In this document: in pieces, positions 15,009 through 20,270 of the stretch
How positions within the stretch are numbered: position 1 is the first letter of the stretch
Layout: every line of letters starts with the position of its first letter
Source: UBA9337 sp038331135
GTDB lineage: Bacteria; Patescibacteriota; Minisyncoccia; Moranbacterales; UBA9337
Direction: 5' to 3'
Length of the DNA stretch: 20,270 nt
Assembly (NCBI GenBank): GCA_038331135.1
Contig: JBBQOS010000014.1
Location: forward strand, 1-20,270
Position numbers and translations under genes: made by a program
Notes under the pieces: generated by a model
What the model was told of the DNA's origin: nothing
What the model saw: only the letters and a program-made list of their open reading frames with translations
Databases searched by the model: none

Positions 15009-15413
15009 TTATTTTATAAACCCAAAGTTTTTAAGCGTGGGTATGATATTGGGAGCGAGGTTTTCGTTTCTTAGATTTTCAAGAGGGATCCATTTCCATT
15101 CTCTAACATCATCTCCAGGAGTTATCTCTCCAATTCTTTTGGCTAAATAATGAACTAGAATGACATCTATTTTTTTACCATCTTCTAAAACTTTAATAGT
15201 ATGTAGGATAAAGGGATTCTCATCTAAAATTTCAATTTCAATTCCCATTTCTTCTTGGGCTCTTCTGGAGGCGGTTTCTTAAAGGGTTTCATTTTCATTG
15301 ATTTTACCTCCACAAAAGTTCCAAAAAGTATCACCACTGGAAATATTTAGTAAAACTTTATCATCTTCGACGATAACTGGTCCTGAAGCAATCATTATTT
15401 TAGTATTTTTCAT
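15009..15413 (-). pseudogene. Nudix hydrolase interrupted by an in-frame TAA
   Basis: On the minus strand a continuous Nudix-like reading runs from an ATG at 15413 to the stop at 15009. It is broken by one TAA (15279-15281, codon 45) with no frame change. Before it: MKNTKIMIASGPVIVEDD and WNFCGGKINENETL; after it: ETASRRAQEEMGI and the rest of the fold through PTLKNFGFIK. The TAA falls inside the Nudix box, at a position usually held by Glu. The box also has RR where RE is expected, so one metal-binding Glu seems lost. A downstream ATG (15248) could start a 79-residue fragment without most of the Nudix box, unlikely to be active. TAA is a normal stop elsewhere here. Read as a recent nonsense pseudogene. 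Confidence 0.8.
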
Positions 15414-15511
15414 ATAATTTAAATTAATTATTAATTAACTATATTTTAACATGGATATAATTGCGAGACTAATGATGATTTAAATCACAATAAGTACAAG
15501 AACCTTTTGAA

Positions 15512-17299
15512 TTAAAGTGATTTTGTCATATAGGTATCTTTTAATTTGTAACCCAGTTTGCGATAATAGCCCCGAACTCCCACTCCGGAGATGACGGCAA
15601 TTTTATGGAGCCCAAATTCATCGCGGGCAATTTTTTCAGCTTCTAAAATTAGTTTTTTGCCTAGTCCAATATGTTGGGGAGAAGTTTTATCTAACTTGGC
15701 TATATCAGTGAGTTTGCCATAGGTGTGAAGTTCACGGATGATGGCTGAATTTAGTAGCACCTTGGGTGAGTAGCTTTTTAGCTTTTTAGAAATATTTTGA
15801 GATCCTAAAACAAGTTCAGGATGACAGATTGATGATGGTATGCGAAGACGAAGAAGGGAAAAAAGTTTTTGTTTAGAGTCCTCGCCCTGAACCCCCTCCG
15901 CCCTCTCGGGCACATCCCCCTTTGAGCACGAAGAGGGAGGGGATATGAATTGTAAGAAAATTTCTTTGCCGCCTGATGCATCATAATCAATTCTATCTAA
16001 AACTATTTCAGTATCTAACGTATACTCATCCTTTATTTCTCGGCAACGAATGCATTGGCAATGGGTTTTATTTTCTATCACCTGTCTTAAGTTAGAAATA
16101 GTTGGACCCGCTTCAATCGAAGAGAGGGGAACATCGCGAATCAATCTTTGAATGCGGACATATGGCACGATAGCTTCATTTTTAATTTTGATAATTAATT
16201 TTTCAAAGTCTTTATCACCCAATGCTTTATAATCACCCCTTTGCCAAATTTTAAAAAGCTCGGAATTTTTAGTGACCACAGTGGGGTAAATTTTTAGCAT
16301 GTCTGGTTGAAAATTAGAATTAGCAAAAAGTTCTTTAAACATTTTAAAATCTTTTTGTAAAGTCGAGCCTAGGAGTCCCGGCATCATATGGTAATTAATT
16401 TTGAAACCAGCATCTTTAAGCAGTTTGGTGGCTTTGATAGTTTGATCAATCAAATGGCCGCGATTGTTTTTTGTTAAAACATCATCATAGATTGATTGCA
16501 CACCAAGTTCTACCCGAGTACAACCAAGATTTCTAAAATTTAAAATTTCTTTTTTATCAATGTAATCAGGACGAGTTTCCAATGTCAATCCCACTATGCG
16601 ATGTTTAGCTGTTTCGTTTAATTTTTGTTCTTTGAGAAGGGTACCCATTAGGGTACCTTTTAAGATACTCTTTTTACTGTTTGAATTTAGAAGAGAGATA
16701 GTTTTCGCGACACCCCCTCCCAACCTCCCCCTCAGAGAGGGGGAGTGGTTAAGACGAGAATACTCATTGGCGGCACGGAAACAATCCATAATAAATTTTT
16801 TCTGGTAATTTTTTGGGAAATAAGAAAAAGTTCCACCCATTACGATGAGTTCAATTTTTTCGGTAGAATGGCCATTTAATTCCAACGCATTTAGGCGACT
16901 TTGAACTTGGTTGTAAGCATTAAACTTATTCATAATGGCGCGCATTACCGCCGGTTCGTTGGAGAGATAACTCTTGGGCATGTTTTTTTCAGTGGGACAA
17001 AAAATACATTTGCCCGGGCAGGTGGAGGGTTTGGTGAGAACCGCCACAACTGCTACGCCTGATTGAGTACGGATAGCTCGAGAAAGCATAGCTTTTTCTA
17101 AAATAGAACTACTTTTAATTTTTTTATTTAAAACCAGTTCATTATAAATCTCTCTCAAATCAGCGTTAGTAGGTTGAGGTATTTTGTGTTGGCCACAAAA
17201 ACTTTTTTTGAAATCCAGAAATTTTTCAGGATTTTTAAACGACATCTGAACTGCCTGAGTTATTAACTCTAAATGATTTGGATCGTGATTAGTTTTCAT
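15512..17299 (-). CDS. elp3: Elp3-type tRNA uridine(34) acetyl-CoA-dependent carboxymethyltransferase
   Basis: Radical-SAM and acetyltransferase enzyme that carboxymethylates the wobble uridine of tRNAs (cm5U34); bacterial and archaeal Elp3 work without the other Elongator subunits. The cluster motif CPGKCIFC has Cys94, Cys98 and Cys101 (CX3CX2C). VMGGTFSYFP, GLTLETRPDYI, TRVELGVQSIYDDVL and PDMLKIYPTVV trace the radical-SAM barrel. CQCIRCREI is the zinc site. The C-terminal GNAT part has LHKIAVISGVGVRGYYRKLGY. Length is 595 residues, above the usual about 520-550, because of three in-frame repeat insertions near residues 182-198, 452-474 and 487-503, all between conserved blocks. Divergent from a Trm9-like methyltransferase 250 bases away, which would act on its product. 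No clear Shine-Dalgarno. Confidence 0.94.
   Translation of the reverse strand: MKTNHDPNHLELITQAVQMSFKNPEKFLDFKKSFCGQHKIPQPTNADLREIYNELVLNKKIKSSSILEKAMLSRAIRTQSGVAVVAVLTKPSTCPGKCIFCPTEKNMPKSYLSNEPAVMRAIMNKFNAYNQVQSRLNALELNGHSTEKIELIVMGGTFSYFPKNYQKKFIMDCFRAANEYSRLNHSPSLRGRLGGGVAKTISLLNSNSKKSILKGTLMGTLLKEQKLNETAKHRIVGLTLETRPDYIDKKEILNFRNLGCTRVELGVQSIYDDVLTKNNRGHLIDQTIKATKLLKDAGFKINYHMMPGLLGSTLQKDFKMFKELFANSNFQPDMLKIYPTVVTKNSELFKIWQRGDYKALGDKDFEKLIIKIKNEAIVPYVRIQRLIRDVPLSSIEAGPTISNLRQVIENKTHCQCIRCREIKDEYTLDTEIVLDRIDYDASGGKEIFLQFISPPSSCSKGDVPERAEGVQGEDSKQKLFSLLRLRIPSSICHPELVLGSQNISKKLKSYSPKVLLNSAIIRELHTYGKLTDIAKLDKTSPQHIGLGKKLILEAEKIARDEFGLHKIAVISGVGVRGYYRKLGYKLKDTYMTKSL
15795..15836 (-). repeat. 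in-frame repeat in elp3, HPELVLGS type
   Basis: ATCCT/AGGAT inverted repeat (15802-15822) giving the peptide CHPELVLGSQ on the minus strand. From memory, the peptide pattern HPELV(S/L)GS is a hallmark of a dispersed palindromic repeat read through in many unrelated proteins. In another frame the same DNA reads SVILNLF, also typical of that repeat. Confidence 0.7.
15881..15946 (-). repeat. in-frame G/C-rich palindromic repeat in elp3 (second)
   Basis: A C-rich arm starting CCCCCTCC (15892-15899) and a G-rich arm AGAGGGAGGGG (about 15932-15942) enclose about 30 bases. Translated on the minus strand it adds the stretch PPSSCSKGDVPERAEGVQGE, which has no counterpart in Elp3 proteins I know. Confidence 0.7.
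16711..16745 (-). repeat. in-frame G/C-rich palindromic repeat in elp3 (first)
   Basis: CTCCCCCT (16725-16732) and AGGGGGAG (16738-16745) around a five-base loop, preceded by CCCCCTCC. On the minus strand it encodes SPSLRGRLGGG, at about residues 182-198 of Elp3, in a loop between conserved barrel blocks. Confidence 0.7.
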
Positions 17300-17317
17300 T
17301 AAGTTGACAAATATTTA

Positions 17318-17346
17318 TTGATTATCTTGAGTAATAGTATTATAAT
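17318..17346 (+). promoter_or_regulatory. promoter reading toward the Trm9-like gene
   Basis: TTGATT at 17318-17323 and a perfect TATAAT at 17341-17346, spaced 17 bases. The start would be near 17353, leaving a leader of almost 200 bases before the methyltransferase ATG. The TATAAT is part of the palindrome ATTATAAT, so a minus-strand box for elp3 may overlap it. Confidence 0.6.
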
Positions 17347-17382
17347 ATGGTAATAATAAGCAAGAGTACGGAGGTGTTCTAA

Positions 17383-17409
17383 ATGTTGAAATTGTTGCTT
17401 ATACTATAA
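17383..17409 (+). CDS. possible leader peptide, 8 codons
   Basis: ATG at 17383 encodes MLKLLLIL and stops at TAA (17407-17409). GGAGG at 17370-17374 sits eight bases before the ATG, a better ribosome site than at most genes in the window, and a strong promoter lies 37 bases further up. Five of eight codons are Leu or Ile-like hydrophobic. It could be a leader controlling the methyltransferase 140 bases downstream. A nearly identical 20-mer around this ATG also occurs at about 13721-13740 without an SD, so chance or a repeat is possible. Confidence 0.25.
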   Translation: MLKLLLIL

Positions 17410-17549
17410 ATGTATCATTTTTACTTTATTTAATATTAACATATTTTTATCGCAGATATTAGCTGGGGTTAGGATTTAAAGCTAATCATAAGTAAAGATA
17501 AATCAAAGAAAATCATTTTAAACATTTGCAACATTTATAACACGAAAAT

Positions 17550-18257
17550 ATGAAAGAGGAAATAGTTAAAAAAATATTAAAAGACACTGAATTTGGATAT
17601 GATTTGATCTGTGAAAAATTTGCCCAAACTAGAAGTAGATTTTGGAGGGGTTTAGAATTTATAAGTAAATATGCTAAAAATAATTCCAGTGTGCTGGATT
17701 TTGGTTGTGGAAATGGACGATTGGTGGAAATATTTTTAGATAAAGGTGTTAAATATGTGGGCGTGGATGTATCTGAAGGCTTGATAAACATAGCAAAGAA
17801 AAACGTATCCGCTATGAGGAAATCCAAAGAAACTCAATTTTTAAAAATAGAAAATAATTTCAAAAAATTGCCATTTCCAGCGGACTTGTTTGATTCAATT
17901 TACAGTATTGCAGTTTTTCATCATTTGCCTAGTAAAAAATTGAGACTGGAAATAGCTCGAGAGCTATATCGATTATTAAAAAAAGATGGCTATATTATTG
18001 TGACAGTTTGGGATTTGTGGCAATCTCGCTATTGGAAAAGTATTTTTAAAAACTGGCAAGATAAACTATTCGGAAAAAGTGAATTGGATTTCAATGACTG
18101 TTATATAACATTTACAGATAATAGTGGGCGGGTATTTAATAGATTTCACCACGCGTTTACTAAATATGATTTAGTTGGGCTTTTTAAAAATAGTGGATTT
18201 AAAATAATTAGCTGTCAAAAAATAGGTGGGAATATTGTGATAGTCGGGAAAAAGTGA
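17550..18257 (+). CDS. ALKBH8/Trm9-like tRNA wobble-uridine methyltransferase
   Basis: SAM-dependent class I methyltransferase, 235 residues. VLDFGCGNGRL is motif I and VGVDVSEGLINIA follows. Beyond the generic fold, several segments resemble eukaryotic Trm9/ALKBH8 as I remember them: FAQTRSRFW (Trm9 FSQTRYKPW), SIAVFHHLPSKKLRLE (SIAVVHHWSTRERRVE), the post-motif IVTVWDLWQ (IYCWALEQ), and a late NRFHHAFTKYDL resembling RYYHLYREGEL. Those enzymes methylate cm5U34 of tRNA to mcm5U. Its divergent partner elp3 makes cm5U, which supports the same role here. The eukaryotic activator Trm112 is not seen in the window. It ends in TGA, confirming TGA as a stop. The start has no Shine-Dalgarno. Methyltransferase fold is certain; tRNA specificity is inferred. 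Confidence 0.78.
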   Translation: MKEEIVKKILKDTEFGYDLICEKFAQTRSRFWRGLEFISKYAKNNSSVLDFGCGNGRLVEIFLDKGVKYVGVDVSEGLINIAKKNVSAMRKSKETQFLKIENNFKKLPFPADLFDSIYSIAVFHHLPSKKLRLEIARELYRLLKKDGYIIVTVWDLWQSRYWKSIFKNWQDKLFGKSELDFNDCYITFTDNSGRVFNRFHHAFTKYDLVGLFKNSGFKIISCQKIGGNIVIVGKK

Positions 18258-18394
18258 AAATATTATAATTGCTGTGGGTGTTTGAGTTTTTTTATTCCCG
18301 TATTCTAAGAACTTAGGAATTTGAAATTGATATAAAATGATATTAATTTGATTGTTTCTTAGTGGTTGTGATTCGTATATTCGTATGAATTCGC

Positions 18395-18416
18395 TTGCCT
18401 GCCATTAGGTAGGTAA
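18395..18416. repeat. palindromic repeat upstream of rplS
   Basis: TTGCCTGCC and GGTAGGTAA around ATTA, nine pairs with two G-T wobbles. It resembles a weaker form of the G/C-rich palindrome at 12472-12501. It lies upstream of the rplS promoter. Confidence 0.55.
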
Positions 18417-18431
18417 TTCTTAGAGAATTCC

Positions 18432-18460
18432 TTGACTAAAATTTAATAAAAGTGTATTCT
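18432..18460 (+). promoter_or_regulatory. rplS promoter
   Basis: TTGACT at 18432-18437 and TATTCT at 18455-18460, spaced 17 bases. Transcription would begin near 18467, giving a leader of about 79 bases. The leader includes a G-rich GTCGGGGAG and CTTCGG, but I cannot build a convincing autoregulatory fold. Confidence 0.65.
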
Positions 18461-18545
18461 CATATAAGACTTATTTAACAGATAATTTATGTAATTAAGA
18501 GTCGGGGAGTAAATCTTCGGTTTTTGGTTTGTTATTATAAAAAAA

Positions 18546-19064
18546 ATGAATAAAACATTAACAGAGTTCAACTTAAATCAAAGAAAATCAAAAAAATACC
18601 CAGAATTTAGAGCTGGCGATATTGTTAAGGTTCATCGTCGAATTAAAGAAGGTGAGAAAGAAAGAGTTCAGATTTTTGAAGGAATAATTATCGCCAAAAA
18701 AGGTGGGCAGAGTAGCTCTCCTACAATAACTGTAAGAAAAGTTTCTAGTGGAGTAGGTGTGGAGTTGGTGTTACCCGTGTATTCTCCATCTATTGATACA
18801 ATCGAAGTTGTCAAAAGAGCTAAAGTTAAAAGAGCTAAGCTTTATTATATTAGAGATAAGTCAGCCAAATCTTTAAGATTAAAATATAAAGATATTGCTA
18901 AATTTGGTGTTACAGAAGAAGCTGTAGAAGAAAAAGAAATTGCCGAAAAAGATGAAGTTATCGCCGAATCGAAAGCGGAAGTTCCTAAAAATGATGAAGT
19001 TAAAAAAGCCGATAATTCCAAAGATAAAGTGGAAGAATTTAAAGGAGAGGCTGAAAAAAAATAA
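18546..19064 (+). CDS. rplS: 50S ribosomal protein L19 with charged C-terminal tail
   Basis: Large-subunit protein at the interface with the 30S subunit. Residues about 18-118 match the L19 core: PEFRAGDIVKVHRRI, ERVQIFEGIIIAKKGG, TVRKVSSGVGVE, IEVVKRAKVKRAKLYYIRD. The usual protein has about 115 residues; this one has 172. The extra about 50 (from about 123) are a low-complexity tail of Glu, Lys, Ala and Asp, probably disordered or helical. The core helix before PEFR seems intact but short. The ATG sits in an A-rich stretch without a Shine-Dalgarno. Its own promoter lies upstream, and tRNA genes follow after a T-rich stretch (19069-19087) that may serve as a weak terminator. Confidence 0.95.
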   Translation: MNKTLTEFNLNQRKSKKYPEFRAGDIVKVHRRIKEGEKERVQIFEGIIIAKKGGQSSSPTITVRKVSSGVGVELVLPVYSPSIDTIEVVKRAKVKRAKLYYIRDKSAKSLRLKYKDIAKFGVTEEAVEEKEIAEKDEVIAESKAEVPKNDEVKKADNSKDKVEEFKGEAEKK

Positions 19065-19091
19065 ACTATTTTACTTTTTTGTTTTTTGCGT

Positions 19092-19097
19092 TATAAT
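19092..19097 (+). promoter_or_regulatory. -10 box ahead of the tRNA genes
   Basis: TATAAT at 19092-19097 in a T-rich stretch after rplS; the -35 is weak (TTTACT about 16 bases upstream). A start near 19104 would serve tRNA-Leu and perhaps Val and Ile. Confidence 0.4.
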
Positions 19098-19165
19098 AAT
19101 TTAGTGCTCGTTATAGAAATTTGTTTTTTTATTTTGCAAAAATATAGCAGATAAGCGAAAAGTTA

Positions 19166-19249
19166 GCCGCGGTGCTGAAATTGGTATACAGGCCAGCTTG
19201 AGGTGCTGGTGCTCGTAAGGGTGTGTGGGTTCAAGTCCCACTCGCGGCA
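19166..19249 (+). tRNA. tRNA-Leu (GAG)
   Basis: Class II tRNA of 84 bases. Acceptor GCCGCGG pairs with TCGCGGC (last pair G-T). The anticodon stem CCAGC/GCTGG holds loop TTGAGGT with anticodon GAG. There is a long variable arm, and the T arm is GTGGG/CCCAC with loop TTCAAGT. Discriminator A at 19249. CCA is not encoded. The last 17 bases and the 13 that follow are repeated at 19355-19384. Confidence 0.93.
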
Positions 19250-19262
19250 CAGGTGGCAACAA
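19233..19262 (+). repeat. 30-base direct repeat, copy in tRNA-Leu
   Basis: Covers the 3' half of the T arm and acceptor of tRNA-Leu plus 13 bases beyond. Identical to 19355-19384, 122 bases away. Confidence 0.9.
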
Positions 19263-19312
19263 TATTGATTGTAGAATATTTTTTTAGACTGGAGAATTTA
19301 TGTAAATGAACT

Positions 19313-19361
19313 GGGACGCAGAAGGGTTCGCTCAAAGAACCCAGGCCCGAAGGGAAGTCCC
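19313..19361 (+). other. structured element between the tRNA-Leu repeats
   Basis: GGGAC (19313-19317) pairs with GTCCC (19357-19361), the latter inside the second repeat copy. Within it are GGGTTC/GAACCC (19324-19342) and CCC-GAA-GGG, making a small three-way junction. This is clear structure in an otherwise AT-rich spacer; function unknown. Confidence 0.45.
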
Positions 19362-19384
19362 ACTCGCGGCACAGGTGGCAACAA
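19355..19384 (+). repeat. 30-base direct repeat, solitary copy
   Basis: Exact copy of the tRNA-Leu 3' end and flank, without the rest of the tRNA. Such copies arise at integration sites in tRNA genes or by local duplication. Ends four bases before tRNA-Val. Confidence 0.9.
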
Positions 19385-19387
19385 AAA

Positions 19388-19461
19388 GGACGATTAGCTC
19401 AGTTGGTTAGAGCACTTCTCTTACAAAGAAGGGGTCACTGGTTCGAGTCCAGTATCGTCCA
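19388..19461 (+). tRNA. tRNA-Val (TAC)
   Basis: Acceptor GGACGAT fully pairs with ATCGTCC. The anticodon stem CTTCT/AGAAG holds loop CTTACAA with anticodon TAC. T arm ACTGG/CCAGT with loop TTCGAGT. Discriminator A. No encoded CCA. U34 here is a wobble uridine, though Val is not a classical Elongator target. Confidence 0.95.
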
Positions 19462-19468
19462 CTGATAA

Positions 19469-19542
19469 GGGCGTATAGCTCAGTTGGTTAGAGCGCGTCA
19501 CTGATAATGACGAGGTCCCAAGTTCGAATCTTGGTATGCCCA
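19469..19542 (+). tRNA. tRNA-Ile (GAT)
   Basis: Acceptor GGGCGTA pairs with TATGCCC (one G-T). The anticodon stem CGTCA/TGACG holds loop CTGATAA with anticodon GAT. The T loop is TTCGAAT. Discriminator A. No encoded CCA. Only seven bases after tRNA-Val, so probably one transcript. Confidence 0.95.
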
Positions 19543-19626
19543 CAAGGAACACGCAAGCATTTTAGCATATTAACATTTAAACAAAAATTGCTAACATGTT
19601 GAAATGTTAAAATGTTTTTTGTTTTT

Positions 19627-19698
19627 GCCTGGGTAGCTCAGTGGTAGAGCAAAGGATTGAAAATCCTTGTGTCGTCAGTCCGATTCTGACCCTAGGCA
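19627..19698 (+). tRNA. tRNA-Phe (GAA)
   Basis: Acceptor GCCTGGG pairs with CCTAGGC (one G-T). The anticodon stem AAGGA/TCCTT holds loop TTGAAAA with anticodon GAA. T stem GTCAG/CTGAC. The T loop reads TCCGATT, so the normally invariant T55 is C. Discriminator A. No encoded CCA. It is preceded by a run of T after a palindromic ATGTTAAAAT stretch. Confidence 0.93.
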
Positions 19699-19860
19699 CA
19701 ATTTTATAAATTAAAATTTATAAAAAAGAAACAAATTTCAAGAAACAAGAGCACAAACAATATTAAATAATTCAATTTTCAAATTAAAACGAATAAATTT
19801 AGCTAGTATAATTTGAGATTTATTTGTTACTTATTTCTGGGTGCTTGTTTTTTCTCCAGG

Positions 19861-19932
19861 GGGACCATAGCTCAGTGGTAGAGCAGGCGACTCATAATCG
19901 CTTGGTCGGGGGTTCGAATCCCTCTGGTCCCA
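19861..19932 (+). tRNA. tRNA with CAT anticodon (Met, elongator type)
   Basis: Acceptor GGGACCA fully pairs with TGGTCCC. The anticodon stem GGCGA/TCGCT holds loop CTCATAA with anticodon CAT. The T loop is TTCGAAT. Discriminator A. The paired G1-C72 argues against an initiator tRNA. It could be elongator Met or the Ile tRNA whose C34 becomes lysidine; I favour Met without proof. No encoded CCA. Confidence 0.88.
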
Positions 19933-20072
19933 CGTGTTTCGTATATTTTTAAACAGGGCTAACTCTTTGATTGTAGACCAAAAGTTTTCTGTGCATATTT
20001 TCTTAGCTGGGGGCGGCGGCGAATCCTCGCCTATTGACAGTTAAGCCCCTATTCTCGCATAGATTTAAGTGT

Positions 20073-20078
20073 TATAAT
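20073..20078 (+). promoter_or_regulatory. -10 box upstream of tRNA-Gly
   Basis: TATAAT at 20073-20078 without a convincing -35 at 17 bases. A TTGACA at 20034-20039 is too far away to pair with it. Confidence 0.3.
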
Positions 20079-20160
20079 TTAAGAGAAAATGTAGTAAATT
20101 TAGATTGATAACTTTTTAAATATAGGCTTGTTGGGATATTTTAAAGTTTTGCAGAACAAC

Positions 20161-20232
20161 GCAGGTGTCGTATAGTGGTTATTACACGTCCTTGCCAAGG
20201 ATGAGATGGCGGTTCGATTCCGCTCACTTGCT
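20161..20232 (+). tRNA. tRNA-Gly (GCC)
   Basis: Acceptor GCAGGTG pairs with CACTTGC (one G-T). The anticodon stem CGTCC/GGATG holds loop TTGCCAA with anticodon GCC. T loop TTCGATT. The discriminator is T, as is usual for tRNA-Gly. No encoded CCA. A TATAAT box at 20073-20078 lies about 83 bases upstream. Confidence 0.93.
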
Positions 20233-20270
20233 CAGCGATAATTAATTGACAAAAGTATAATAAAGTTATA

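Noticed and set aside
15279..15281. TAA in the Nudix gene as a recoded sense codon
   Set aside because: TAA ends many intact genes in this window, and the Nudix box is already degenerate beside it; a nonsense mutation is simpler.
15805..15990. Second minus-strand ORF inside elp3 ending SVILNLF
   Set aside because: It is another frame of the two repeat elements in elp3; such peptides are typical artefacts of that repeat.
16596..16808. Plus-strand ORF opposite elp3 containing PPPNLPLREGE
   Set aside because: It is the antisense reading of the palindromic repeat within elp3, which is clearly coding on the minus strand.
19861..19932. CAT tRNA as the initiator tRNA
   Set aside because: Its first acceptor pair is G1-C72; bacterial initiators have an unpaired 1-72 position.

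Overview
The window looks like a stretch of a small, AT-rich bacterial genome, most probably a member of the Candidate Phyla Radiation (Patescibacteria). This is inference from several things seen together: strong A/T bias; many genes without a Shine-Dalgarno sequence; six tRNA genes, none encoding its 3' CCA; a stand-alone bacterial Elp3; short palindromic repeats between and inside genes; and genes of nearly unrelated function packed side by side. TAA and TGA both act as stops, so the code appears standard. No rRNA, CRISPR array, prophage or intact insertion sequence is present.

Layout, left to right. A membrane histidine kinase cut by the left edge (1-1472) is followed by a gene-poor stretch holding a decayed transposase tail. 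An orphan lipoprotein with a strong promoter follows (2028-2888). Convergent to it is dnaE (minus strand, to 2949). After another repeat-rich gap come a minus-strand TIM-barrel protein (7062-7802) and plus-strand rnhB (8065-8844). A plus-strand run follows: a family 2 glycosyltransferase, galT, yjbQ and pcm (9026-12181). Then come a non-coding stretch with a likely small RNA and terminator, dnaJ, yraN, a minus-strand RRM protein and a nonsense-broken Nudix gene. Next is a divergent pair, elp3 (minus) and an ALKBH8/Trm9-like methyltransferase (plus). The window ends with rplS and six tRNA genes (Leu-GAG, Val-UAC, Ile-GAU, Phe-GAA, Met-CAU, Gly-GCC).

How the parts may work together. The most interesting functional pair is elp3 with the Trm9-like methyltransferase. 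Elp3 makes cm5U at the tRNA wobble position, and the eukaryotic Trm9/ALKBH8 methyltransferases turn cm5U into mcm5U. A bacterium carrying the two genes back to back could have a two-enzyme mcm5U34 pathway. A second unexpected signal is a 60-base leader occurring twice, before galT and before yjbQ. Both copies can form two hairpins plus a loop pairing near the ribosome binding site, which suggests a small cis-regulatory RNA. A third is a set of palindromic repeats inserted in frame inside rnhB (one) and elp3 (three), comparable to Rickettsia palindromic elements. The glycosyltransferase and GalT point to sugar-nucleotide and lipid-linked sugar metabolism.
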